A stretch of DNA of 9,078 bases from Candidatus Hydrothermarchaeota archaeon (GCA_015520145.1 WAQR01000141.1:1-9078), one strand, 5' to 3'; counted from the stretch's first letter, positions 1 to 5,742 are shown. Program-made: numbers and translations. Notes: generated from the sequence alone by a model not told the origin.

Positions 1-65
1 ACATTTACTATTCACAATTAAGATAAATTTTGTGGATAGACACCAGATTTTAGTGCCTGTCCGAT

Positions 66-98
66 AAAAAAGAAAAAGGAAAGAGAATTTTATTCTCT
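66..98 (-). terminator. Hairpin plus T-tract terminator after the PEF-CTERM tail
   Basis: On the minus strand a perfect 7-base stem (arms 98-92 and 88-82, loop 91-89) is followed by a long T-rich run (81-66, two stretches of five and six T). The stem overlaps the TAA stop of the PEF-CTERM tail, so this looks like the original 3' end of that gene. Archaeal termination depends mainly on the T-tract; the hairpin is an extra feature seen directly. Confidence 0.6.
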
Positions 99-185
99 CC
101 TTCTCGTCCTTATCAGCAGGTATCCGCCGAGTGCCAGTATTGCAGGTATCGCAGTGGTAGGGAATTCAGGGATTTGTGTTGGGTT
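90..185 (-). pseudogene. Orphan PEF-CTERM (archaeosortase) C-terminal tail, copy A
   Basis: The minus frame from 185 to the TAA at 90-92 reads NPTQIPEFPTTAIPAILALG followed by GYLLIRTRRRE. This has the three parts of a PEF-CTERM sorting signal: the Pro-Glu-Phe motif, a hydrophobic membrane segment and a basic Arg-rich end. In the family such tails direct exported surface proteins to an archaeosortase, which cleaves and anchors them. Here there is no body: an in-frame TGA at 186-188, itself the stop of the vapC remnant, lies directly upstream, and no signal peptide or long exported reading frame precedes it. I therefore call it a remnant of a lost surface-protein gene. The tail itself is complete, so a readthrough or very recent fusion cannot be excluded, but nothing in the sequence supports one. 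Confidence 0.7.
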
Positions 186-480
186 TCACATCTCATCCAG
201 TTCCTCTTTCGGAGTAAGTGCTGCAACAATCCTGGAGCATTTTGATTTTTGGTCTTTGTCAAGAGTAATCAATTTCGAATTGAATAAATTCAACTGCTTT
301 TGAAGGATCATCTGTCCCTCTGGATATTGCCGATGCTATTTCAGGGAATGCCGATTCAGGTAAAAAAACGGTATGTCCTTCTTCGTGTATTTTGTTGAGA
401 AACTCTTTACTATATTCGTGATGCACTTCGTTTTTTATGTAAGAGTTAGTAAGTACGCTGGCATCGATGCAATAATACAT
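186..480 (-). pseudogene. vapC: VapC-type PIN-domain toxin with internal deletion and frameshift
   Basis: The first frame starts at ATG 480-478 and gives 73 residues beginning MYYCIDASVLTNSYIKNE, the first PIN strand with its catalytic Asp (Asp6), then PESAFPEIASAISRG with the conserved acidic Glu. It stops at TGA 259-261. A second minus frame, entered around 282, continues NSKLITLDKDQKSKC and ends ALTPKEELDEM at TGA 186-188, which matches the usual C-terminal part of VapC RNases. Joined, the two fragments lack roughly 40-45 residues between them, including the region that carries the later catalytic Asp, and they are out of frame with each other. The start lies 6 bases after the antitoxin stop at 487, the normal vapBC arrangement. 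The toxin is almost certainly inactive, while the antitoxin is intact. Alternatives are a sequencing indel plus a true deletion; the missing middle makes a simple read error unlikely. Confidence 0.75.
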
Positions 481-486
481 GATACC

Positions 487-687
487 TTACCGCCTGGACT
501 CGGAAATGATTTTAAAGCTGGGTTTGTCAATCTTCCATGATTTGCTTATCTCGTTTCCGAGCTTGTTTAACTTCTCCCACGCGGCCGGGTCCTTTTTCCA
601 TTTGGCCGCCCCTGCATAAACTGTCATCGATCTCAATTCAGTTTCAAGAGAGCGGATTTTATTTTTCAGTGACTCGGTGTCATCCAT
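487..687 (-). CDS. VapB-like antitoxin
   Basis: A 66-residue protein starting MDDTESLKNKIRSLETEL. Its first 20 residues look like a charged amphipathic helix, and it continues AAWEKLNKLGNEISKSWK and ends ESRR. This small, charged, helical layout (Trp-Glu-Lys-Leu followed by Gly-x-Glu-Ile-Ser-Lys-x-Trp) resembles the short archaeal partner proteins encoded just before PIN toxins. The role inferred is to bind and neutralise the VapC encoded 6 bases downstream and perhaps to autorepress the pair. The toxin is broken here, so the antitoxin may now be an orphan, possibly protecting against a related toxin elsewhere (inference). A TATA box lies 39 bases before the ATG. No recognisable DNA-binding fold is visible, so the antitoxin call rests on size and position. 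Confidence 0.65.
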   Translation of the reverse strand: MDDTESLKNKIRSLETELRSMTVYAGAAKWKKDPAAWEKLNKLGNEISKSWKIDKPSFKIISESRR

Positions 688-720
688 TTGTTTCTACCGT
701 TAAGAAGATGCTTATTTAAC

Positions 721-731
721 GTTTATATAAT
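721..731 (-). promoter_or_regulatory. TATA box for the vapB/vapC pair
   Basis: The minus strand reads AATTATATAAAC here, preceded by a purine-rich stretch (GAGAAAT) in the position of a BRE. Transcription would be expected to start near 700, giving a leader of about a dozen bases before the ATG at 687. Confidence 0.55.
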
Positions 732-791
732 TATTTCTCACAGGAAGCCCCCTTTCTCTTTGATCTCCCCTGTTTTCAATGTTCACCTTTT

Positions 792-847
792 AAAAAATAA
801 AAAGTGCTGGATGGCGTTTGCCCTCTTTTCTATGTCAGTGCTTTCTA
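792..847 (-). repeat. Degenerate 3'-region repeat, copy B
   Basis: On the minus strand, from the TAG at 847-845 downward, this segment aligns by eye with 1690-1630. Both have the stop TAG, an A-rich stretch, AGAAAAGAGGGCAAA, a GCC arm and a T-run. In copy B the right arm is imperfect (GCCATCC), so the hairpin is damaged, but the T-rich end (TTTTTATTTTTT) remains. It looks like a decayed terminator region shared by two related genes. Confidence 0.5.
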
Positions 848-907
848 TTCCCTTCTTCTTGACCGCATCGCAGGTATCGCCACGGTCGGAAATTCAGGGA
901 TTGCATC
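845..907 (-). pseudogene. PEF-CTERM tail remnant, copy B, membrane segment deleted
   Basis: The minus frame reads DAIPEFPTVAIPAMRSRRRE and then TAG at 847-845. The IPEFPTxAIPA start and RRRE end match copy A at 90-185, but the hydrophobic stretch between them is missing: MRS replaces about a dozen residues of membrane segment. It cannot work as a sorting signal. Its first codons overlap the stop of the small gene at 906-1118, so the tail follows that toxin-antitoxin module directly, just as copy A follows vapC. Confidence 0.65.
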
Positions 908-1118
908 ACGGAGTAACCATGACCCCTCTCTTCTTCAGCCGGTTTATAATGTCAACATACTTTTCTTTGTCCCTCAATTCACGAAGTTGTTTTACAGAGT
1001 CCCCGGATTTGGGGGTAATCATGGCTAAAAATCTGGCATATTCTACAGGATTCAATTCATTTCTCGCCAGATTTACGACCTTTTCCAGAACCTTGATATC
1101 TTCGGTTTGTACAGCCAT
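906..1118 (-). CDS. Small partner protein of the PIN toxin (putative antitoxin)
   Basis: A 70-residue protein beginning MAVQTEDIKVLEKVVNLARN and containing PVEYARFLAMITPKSGDSVKQ, mostly helical and charged, ending GVMVTP. I place the start at ATG 1118-1116 rather than the ATG at 1124. The Shine-Dalgarno-like GAGGA (1129-1125) is 6 bases before 1118 but directly abuts 1124. With this start the gene begins 2 bases after the PIN stop; with the upstream ATG it would overlap it by 4 bases (ATGA). Either way the two are translationally coupled. The inferred role is antitoxin to the PIN RNase, in the less common toxin-first order. No DNA-binding motif is evident, so function rests on context. Confidence 0.65.
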   Translation of the reverse strand: MAVQTEDIKVLEKVVNLARNELNPVEYARFLAMITPKSGDSVKQLRELRDKEKYVDIINRLKKRGVMVTP

Positions 1119-1120
1119 TT

Positions 1121-1555
1121 TCATTCCTCTAACATAAATTTTATGGGATTCATCACCTTAATCCCATATCGCTTCTCTATTTCTTTACTCTTACTCAATA
1201 TTTTATCATCAGCAGATATAAAATATCCTGCGTTTCCTATGGCAAAAGCAAGATGGAAAGCGTCCTTATCTTTTAAGTTCAGATTTTTCAATTCATCTTG
1301 TAACGATTTTGAAAAATGGGTGATTTTAATGGAAATAAATCGTTCGACCAGGGCCTTAACAGCGTCTCTTTTGTCTAACTCTTCTATCTGTTCGATCTCA
1401 TCGTCGAGAATCAACGACCCTATAATTTCAAACCTCTTCTCGTAATATGCCCCTTCAAGTATTTCAAAAAAAGCTCTGGCTTCTCGTTCGATTCGTTCAG
1501 ACGGTGTGTCAAACGGCCGGCACCAGATGTTTGTGTCGAGGTAGATTTTCTTCAT
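1121..1555 (-). CDS. PIN-domain protein, VapC-like RNase toxin
   Basis: A complete 144-residue protein. It opens with MKKIYLDTNIWCRPFD, the first PIN strand carrying the catalytic Asp7 and the usual Thr-Asn. A central region has IIGSLILDDEIEQIEEL with acidic residues in the position of the conserved Glu. Then LKDKDAFHLAFAIGN supplies the Asp-x-x-His-x-Ala helix, and GYFISADDKIL supplies the last acidic position. PIN proteins of this type are Mg2+-dependent RNases that act as toxins by cleaving tRNA or rRNA; the target here cannot be read from sequence. There is no Shine-Dalgarno sequence before the ATG at 1555, and a TATA box lies about 25 bases upstream, so the mRNA is probably leaderless. 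The gene shows no damage, unlike the vapC at 186-480. Confidence 0.8.
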   Translation of the reverse strand: MKKIYLDTNIWCRPFDTPSERIEREARAFFEILEGAYYEKRFEIIGSLILDDEIEQIEELDKRDAVKALVERFISIKITHFSKSLQDELKNLNLKDKDAFHLAFAIGNAGYFISADDKILSKSKEIEKRYGIKVMNPIKFMLEE

Positions 1556-1577
1556 GGGTGATGGTGTGTTAAACAGG

Positions 1578-1583
1578 TTTAAA
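1578..1583 (-). promoter_or_regulatory. TATA box for the PIN/partner pair
   Basis: The minus strand reads CATTTAAACC, centred about 25 bases before the ATG at 1555. That spacing puts the predicted transcription start at or next to the ATG, consistent with a leaderless transcript; the bases between them contain no Shine-Dalgarno sequence. Confidence 0.5.
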
Positions 1584-1624
1584 TGTCTTTGGTAGTTTTA
1601 AGTGGTGCATTTTTGCTTTTAACA

Positions 1625-1690
1625 GACCAATAAAAAATGGCAGGAGGGCTTTTGCCCTCTTTTCTGCATGGTGTCCATCTGTTTTCTCTA
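1625..1690 (-). repeat. 3'-region repeat, copy C, with intact hairpin and possible PEF-tail vestige
   Basis: This is the better-preserved partner of 792-847. A perfect hairpin has arms 1644-1649 and 1654-1659 (GAGGGC/GCCCTC) around a four-base loop, with TTTT on its plus-strand side and CTGCCATTTTTT on its minus-strand side, so it could end transcripts in either direction. On the minus strand the segment starts at a TAG (1690-1688). Just upstream, 1708-1690 resembles a further-deleted version of the copy B tail (GCGATAC, then TCA, GA, GA, then ATAG). Confidence 0.5.
1644..1663. terminator. GC-rich stem-loop with flanking T-runs
   Basis: GAGGGC-TTTT-GCCCTC is a perfect 6-base stem with a 4-base loop. 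It sits between the end of the surface-protein remnant (1729) and the promoter of the PIN gene, the right place to isolate the two minus-strand units. Confidence 0.55.
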
Positions 1691-1728
1691 TCGTCCTGAT
1701 TGTATCGCTGTCTTTAAAGGGCGTTTTG

Positions 1729-2143
1729 TCAGTGAGTTCTCCTCATGCCCTTTGCAAACACCAGCACCGGCATCGCCAGCAAAACGACCACCGTCGGCCC
1801 GCATCTCCCACCTTTCTCTTCGTCAGGTGCTTTTGCAGGTTCTTGTTCAGGCGTTGATGTTTCTCTTCCTCTTCAGAACCGTTTTTTCCGCCAAATGAGA
1901 AGTTGAGGCTAAAAGGCAACAGATACTGATGATTAGGCTAATCAGTTGGCTTTTCGTCGAACCAGAGGCTAAAAGGCAACAGATACTGATGATTATGTAC
2001 ATGGAGACTTTGTACGGGTCGATGTCGTTTGTTTTAAGCCAGGTCTTGTTTATTGAGAACCTGAGTCTGGCACTCCTGACATAGCTGTCTTTGTCATAGC
2101 TCACCTTGAAATACCTGTAAACGGTTGCGTCTGGCTCTTCCAT
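1729..2143 (-). pseudogene. Broken surface-protein 3' end: PGF-pre-PGF fragment and CGP-like tail
   Basis: From 2143 the minus frame reads MEEPDATVYRYFKVSYDKD and then ARLRFSINKTWLKTNDIDPY. This closely follows the start of a PGF-pre-PGF domain, found just before sorting tails in archaeal surface proteins. The homology ends near 2000, where two copies of a 31-base repeat replace the rest of the domain, and the frame ends at 1847. In another minus frame (1872-1729) comes a Pro/Glu-rich linker (STPEQEPAKAPDEEKGG) followed by RCGPTVVVLLAMPVLVFAKG and MRRTH, with TGA at 1731-1729. That is Cys-Gly-Pro, a hydrophobic segment and a basic end, resembling CGP-CTERM tails. So the 3' end of a secreted, anchored protein survives in pieces, with the N-terminal body lost and at least one frameshift between domain and tail. 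The ATG at 2143 is only the first in the fragment, not a real start. Confidence 0.65.
1905..1995. repeat. Perfect 31-base direct repeat with 29-base spacer
   Basis: Copies at 1905-1935 and 1965-1995 are identical (each starts GAGGCTAAAAGGC and ends CTGATGATTA), with a 60-base period. Sequences outside the copies differ. On the minus strand both copies are read in the same frame as ISICCLLAS inside the PGF-pre-PGF remnant, at the point where homology to that domain stops. The spacer and first copy contain a short palindrome, GATTAG-G-CTAATC (1931-1943). Confidence 0.85.
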
Positions 2144-2146
2144 GCT

Positions 2147-2160
2147 GAATTATATTTAAA
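2147..2160 (+). promoter_or_regulatory. TATA box for the winged-helix regulator
   Basis: GAATTATATTTAAA is centred about 30 bases before the ATG at 2185. There is no Shine-Dalgarno sequence in the 20 bases before the ATG, so the transcript probably has at most a few untranslated bases. The element is nearly symmetric and could also have served the minus-strand surface-protein gene, now broken. Confidence 0.5.
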
Positions 2161-2184
2161 TGGTTTGTTTCAACAATTATAGTT

Positions 2185-2538
2185 ATGGATAGAAGTAAAT
2201 CGACATTTGTAGAATTTTTTGGAGATTACCCTGTAGTGAGGATACTTGACTTTCTGATAGAGAACGATATATTTGACTACAATAAAAAGCAGATATGTGA
2301 GTATGCCAGTGTGTCCTGGAATACCCTTGAAACTATCTGGAAAGAACTGGTAGAGAAATCTATTGTGGTAAGGACGAGAAAGGTTGGCAAGTCCAAGATG
2401 TATAAACTCAATACCGAAAACAGGGTCGTTAAGAAGTTGAAAGAACTGGATAAAATCCTCATGCTGGAGGCTATAAAAGAAGTAGCGGAGGAGAGTTCCC
2501 CAACACGTGTAGAAAATAAATCCTCTGCGGTTACTTAA
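2185..2538 (+). CDS. Winged helix-turn-helix transcriptional regulator
   Basis: A 117-residue protein. After FFGDYPVVRILDFLIEND (residues 11-28, first helix) comes a helix-turn-helix around residues 33-58 (NKKQICEYASVSWNTLET, then IWKELVEKSI). Next is a wing with basic hairpin VVRTRKVGKSKMYKLN (61-76) and a helical C-terminal part (82-103) that could serve dimerisation. This is the common small archaeal single-domain regulator; its DNA target and ligand cannot be inferred. It stands alone, reads toward the malic enzyme gene (stops 39 bases apart), and diverges from the degraded surface-protein locus, which it may once have regulated (inference). No metal- or ligand-binding cluster is seen. 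The start is supported by the TATA spacing. Confidence 0.8.
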   Translation: MDRSKSTFVEFFGDYPVVRILDFLIENDIFDYNKKQICEYASVSWNTLETIWKELVEKSIVVRTRKVGKSKMYKLNTENRVVKKLKELDKILMLEAIKEVAEESSPTRVENKSSAVT

Positions 2539-2577
2539 GGCAACGTTCTCCTGCGCCAGAATGTCTAAACTTTCGTC

Positions 2578-3960
2578 TCATTTCCTCGCGGCCCCCGTCC
2601 TCCTCGCAGCCTTCATAACCGCCTCCGCCACCCTCACAGCCACATCCTTATTAAAAATTGTCGGAATAATATAATCCTCATTCAGTTCATCCTCAGGCAC
2701 AACTCCCGCAATCGCCCTGGCCGCCGCCATCTCCATCCTTCTATTTATCTTCCTCGCACGGCAGTCCAGAAGCCCTCTAAAAAGCCCCGGAAAGCACAGG
2801 GCATTATTTATCTGGTTTGGATAATCTGACCTCCCTGTAGCCATAACCCTCACAAACGGTTCAGCATCCTCAGGCATTATCTCAGGATTCGGGTTTGCAA
2901 GAGCAAACACCACAGGGTCCCTGCCCATACTCCTCAATGCACTCACTGACAAAACCCCTGGAGCCGAGACCCCGATAAACACATCCGCACCCCTTATCAC
3001 CTGCTCAAGTGTACCCCTCAGATTCCCCGGATTTGTTATCCTGGCAAATTCCTCCTTTACCGGATTCATATTCTCCTCCCGTCCCCTGTAAATCGCCCCG
3101 CTCCTATCACATCCAATTATCTCCCTTACACCTGCGTGCCGCAGAAACTTTGTCACCGCAACACCCGCCGCCCCCACACCAGAAACCACAACCTTCAGCT
3201 CATCAATTGCCTTATCCACGACCTTCAATGCATTTATCAAAGCTGCAAATATCACTATTGCAGTACCGTGCTGGTCATCGTGAAATACCGGGATATCCAG
3301 TGCCTCCCTCAACCTGTCCTCAATCTCAAAACACCTGGGTGCAGAGATATCCTCCAGATTGATCCCGCCAAAATTCGGAGAAATATGCCTTACAACACTC
3401 ACAATCTCATCCACATCCTTTGTATCAAGACCTATCGGAAACGCATCGACATCTGCAAACTCCTTAAAAATCATCGCCTTCCCCTCCATCACAGGAAGCG
3501 CAGCCTTTGGCCCGATATCCCCAAGCCCCAGTACCGCAGAGCCATCAGTCACAATCGCGATAGTATTCTTCTTCATCGTCAGAGTATATGCCCCGTCCTC
3601 ATCCTCACGAATTGCCATACTCACCCTGGCAACCCCGGGAGTATAGACCATAGACAGGTCATCCCTGTTCTTAATCGGGACCCTGTTCTTGACCTCTATC
3701 TTCCCGCCAAGGTGCATCAGAAATGTCCTGTCAGACACATTTATCACCCTGACCTCACTTAAGGACTTTAGACCCTCCAGCATCTCTGGAGTCTTTTTCT
3801 CATCCCTCACATTTACCGTAATATCCCTGGTTATTGTCTTCCCCTTTGTATGCACGATATCAATCGCCCCGATATCACCCCCAAACTCCCCTATCTTCGA
3901 AGCCACAGTTCCAAGAACACCCGGCCTGTTCTCAAGCTCAAGTCGTATTATGATATACAT
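2578..3960 (-). CDS. NAD(P)-dependent malic enzyme with N-terminal ACT domain
   Basis: A 460-residue protein that oxidatively decarboxylates malate to pyruvate and CO2. Residues 1 to about 76 form an ACT domain (LELENRPGVLGTVASKIGEF), which in this family senses small molecules, often amino acids. The catalytic part shows the tyrosine motif MVYTPGVA (Tyr106), the lysine region EGKAMIFKEFADVDAFPIG (Lys161), metal-binding NLEDISAP and IPVFHDDQHGTA (227-233), the nucleotide loop SGVGAAG (260-266), Asp285 at the end of the next strand (suggesting NAD over NADP), ANPNPEI and SDYPNQINN. The start at 3960 is supported by GAGGG seven bases upstream. It is the last gene of a minus-strand run behind cysS and the ABC genes, with a 64-base gap to the permease. 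In an autotrophic or methanogenic archaeon it would link the C4 acid and pyruvate pools; the direction in vivo is unknown. Confidence 0.92.
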   Translation of the reverse strand: MYIIIRLELENRPGVLGTVASKIGEFGGDIGAIDIVHTKGKTITRDITVNVRDEKKTPEMLEGLKSLSEVRVINVSDRTFLMHLGGKIEVKNRVPIKNRDDLSMVYTPGVARVSMAIREDEDGAYTLTMKKNTIAIVTDGSAVLGLGDIGPKAALPVMEGKAMIFKEFADVDAFPIGLDTKDVDEIVSVVRHISPNFGGINLEDISAPRCFEIEDRLREALDIPVFHDDQHGTAIVIFAALINALKVVDKAIDELKVVVSGVGAAGVAVTKFLRHAGVREIIGCDRSGAIYRGREENMNPVKEEFARITNPGNLRGTLEQVIRGADVFIGVSAPGVLSVSALRSMGRDPVVFALANPNPEIMPEDAEPFVRVMATGRSDYPNQINNALCFPGLFRGLLDCRARKINRRMEMAAARAIAGVVPEDELNEDYIIPTIFNKDVAVRVAEAVMKAARRTGAARK

Positions 3961-4024
3961 CCTTTAACCCTCATTTCATTATCCTCATTAATCCTTGGTA
4001 TCCTCATCATTTATTATATCTTCA

Positions 4025-4774
4025 TTATATCTTCATCCTGCTAAATGCCCTGGTACCTATAAATACCATCGACATCGAAAAAAGCAGAAGAATAGAGATG
4101 TTGTACAGGTAAGAAAATCTCGATACCCCGATAAGCGTGCCCCTTAATGCATCGACACCATAACTGACCGGGTCAATAAGCACCAGAGGAGAAAGCCATC
4201 CTGGGAGGTTGTCTGTCGGGAAAAGTGCACCACTTAAAAAGAAAAGAGGGAATACGACAAAACTCACAATCATGCCAAAACCCTCAGGGCTTTCCATAAA
4301 TGAGCCGATAATCAGCCCAACACTGACCAGGCCGATTGCCAGCACCAGAATCACGAGATATGCCTTTGCAAGGATATGTATCGAATATCCGATTCCAAAC
4401 ACAGGTCCGAGCATGAGCACAATAGTAGTCTGGACAAGCGAATCAGTCGTGCCGCCGAGGACCTTTCCAAGGAATATCGTTGTCCTTGACAGCGGGGCGA
4501 CCAGCACCTCTTTTAGAAAATCTATCTTCCTGTCCCACACAATATACACACCAAAAAATACCGATGTGAACAGGATGGACATGCACACAATTCCAGGGTA
4601 GATAAATGTCTGGTAGCTTAGCCCTTTTATAGCAATAGACGAACCTAGCCCGCCGCCAAACACAAACAGCCACAGAATCGGTGTGAATATGGATGATACT
4701 ATCCTCGACCGCTCCCTTGTAAAAACCTTGATTTCCCTAAGCCACATTGCCTGCAGACCTGACAGTTCGCTCAT
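4025..4774 (-). CDS. ABC-2 type transporter permease
   Basis: A 249-residue integral membrane protein and the partner of the ATPase encoded just upstream. I choose the start at ATG 4774-4772 (MSELSGLQAMWLREIKVF). It overlaps the ATPase stop as ATGA, and the following residues match the usual family N-terminus; a longer reading frame from 4834 would add an unlikely Gly-rich leader wholly inside the ATPase gene. About six hydrophobic segments are visible (near residues 29-46, 58-77, 113-130, 134-155, 165-187 and 226-243). The family hallmarks GKVLGGTTDSLVQTTI and LSGALFPTDNLPGWL with IDPVSYGVDALRG are clear. It forms the channel of an exporter; such pairs export drugs, polyketides, lipids or polysaccharides, and the substrate is not readable here. 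Confidence 0.88.
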   Translation of the reverse strand: MSELSGLQAMWLREIKVFTRERSRIVSSIFTPILWLFVFGGGLGSSIAIKGLSYQTFIYPGIVCMSILFTSVFFGVYIVWDRKIDFLKEVLVAPLSRTTIFLGKVLGGTTDSLVQTTIVLMLGPVFGIGYSIHILAKAYLVILVLAIGLVSVGLIIGSFMESPEGFGMIVSFVVFPLFFLSGALFPTDNLPGWLSPLVLIDPVSYGVDALRGTLIGVSRFSYLYNISILLLFSMSMVFIGTRAFSRMKI

Positions 4775-5742
4775 CTTCTTGCCCTCTGCCGAATTATCCT
4801 CTGTATGTATCCCCCCTCCGCCGGTTCGTCCCATGAGCCTTCCCTGAACTCCCTCCCGGTATAATGTAAAAACACGTCATTAAGCGTCGGGGAGCGCACC
4901 TCGACAGATTCGACAGCACCGATATGGCTCAATATCTCCTGGAGGTGTTCCCCGGCGTTCTCAACAGTAAGACATACCTCATGGTCGGTCTTCTCAATCT
5001 TCTTTATGTAGTCGAAATCGAGTTTTATCTCTTTTCTGGTCTTCAGCCTGACAATATCGCCTCCTACCGCCCTCTTCAGTCTTTGAGGTGTGTCCATGAC
5101 GACAATCCTCCCGAGATCGATAATCGCGATCCTGTCGCACAGGCGGTCGGCCTCGTCCATATAATGTGTCGTAATAATGACCGTGACCTCCTCTTTCCTG
5201 ACAAGGTCCTCGATATATCCCCATATACTCTCCCTGGTATTTGGGTCAAGGCCCAGTGTCGGCTCGTCCAGAAACAGCACCTTCGGCCTGTGTAAAAGCC
5301 CTCTTGCAAGCTCGAGCCTCCTCCTCATCCCGCCGGAGTACCTCTTTACCATATCGTGTGCGCGGTCTTTCAAATCGACAAGCCCTAAAGCGTGTTCTAT
5401 CCTCTCCTCCCATTCGCCTCTAGGTACCCCGAACATCATTGCATGGAGTTTTAAGTTCTCATAACCTGTCAGCATGTCGTCTGAACTGGGGTCCTGGAAC
5501 ACCACCCCGATACTCCCCCTCACCTTCGACGGCTCTTTTATTATGTCGTACCCGTTGACTGTAGCAGTACCACCTGTCGGTTTTATGAGGGTCGAGAGCA
5601 TGATGAGCAGCGTGGTCTTCCCTGCACCATTTGGACCAAGCAGCCCGAATACCTCGCCCCTGTCTATCTCAAAGCTTATCTTATCAACTGCTTTTATCTT
5701 CTTATCATAGATCTTTGTGATGTCTTTTACCTGGATTATTAC
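4771..5742 (-). CDS. ABC transporter ATP-binding protein (ABC-2/DrrA-like exporter)
   Basis: A complete ATPase of about 323 residues if read from 5742. It shows the N-terminus VIIQVKDITKIYDKK, Walker A GPNGAGKTT (36-44), Q-loop VVFQDPSSD (Gln83), signature YSGGMRRRLELARG (from 135), Walker B VLFLDEPTLGLDP and the switch His in ITTHYMDEAD (His193). A C-terminal extension ends SPTLNDVFLHYTGREFREG, typical of drug-exporter ATPases. The first ATG (5601) lies after Walker A and cannot be the start. Between it and the in-frame stop at 5778-5776 there is no ATG, GTG or TTG. A strong Shine-Dalgarno GGAGG (5754-5750) sits 7 bases before GTA (5742-5740) and 10 before ATA (5739-5737), overlapping the cysS TAA. 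Initiation is probably at one of these near-cognate codons, helped by coupling to cysS. Its stop overlaps the permease start. Confidence 0.85.
   Translation of the reverse strand, partial: VIIQVKDITKIYDKKIKAVDKISFEIDRGEVFGLLGPNGAGKTTLLIMLSTLIKPTGGTATVNGYDIIKEPSKVRGSIGVVFQDPSSDDMLTGYENLKLHAMMFGVPRGEWEERIEHALGLVDLKDRAHDMVKRYSGGMRRRLELARGLLHRPKVLFLDEPTLGLDPNTRESIWGYIEDLVRKEEVTVIITTHYMDEADRLCDRIAIIDLGRIVVMDTPQRLKRAVGGDIVRLKTRKEIKLDFDYIKKIEKTDHEVCLTVENAGEHLQEILSHIGAVESVEVRSPTLNDVFLHYTGREFREGSWDEPAEGGYIQRIIRQRARR

Noticed and set aside
1..60. A feature at the left edge
   Set aside because: I see no reading frame, repeat or RNA-like structure that can be supported in these bases.
688..1137. A 149-residue plus-strand reading frame over the TA region
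   Set aside because: It runs opposite the PEF remnant and the PIN partner gene, has no ribosome binding site, and its Phe/Ser-rich content fits a shadow of minus-strand genes.
1668..1898. A 76-residue plus-strand reading frame
   Set aside because: It is the complement of the CGP-like tail and its linker; the minus-strand reading gives a recognisable sorting signal, the plus strand does not.
1905..1995. A CRISPR array with 31-base repeats and a 29-base spacer
   Set aside because: Only two repeats and one spacer are present, there is no leader or cas gene nearby, and the repeats are read in a protein fragment. I keep it as a direct repeat; a genome-wide search for the 31-mer would decide.
2539..2577. 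A terminator between the regulator and malic enzyme genes
   Set aside because: There is only a weak GGCAAC/GCGCC-type pairing and no T-run of note in either direction.
3136..3762. A 208-residue plus-strand reading frame
   Set aside because: It is antisense to the clearly real malic enzyme, is rich in Pro, His and Arg as expected for a shadow frame, and has no recognisable motif or promoter.
4772..4834. A longer permease starting at ATG 4834
   Set aside because: The extra 20 residues lie wholly inside the ATPase gene and do not resemble the family N-terminus. The ATG at 4774 has the classic ATGA overlap.
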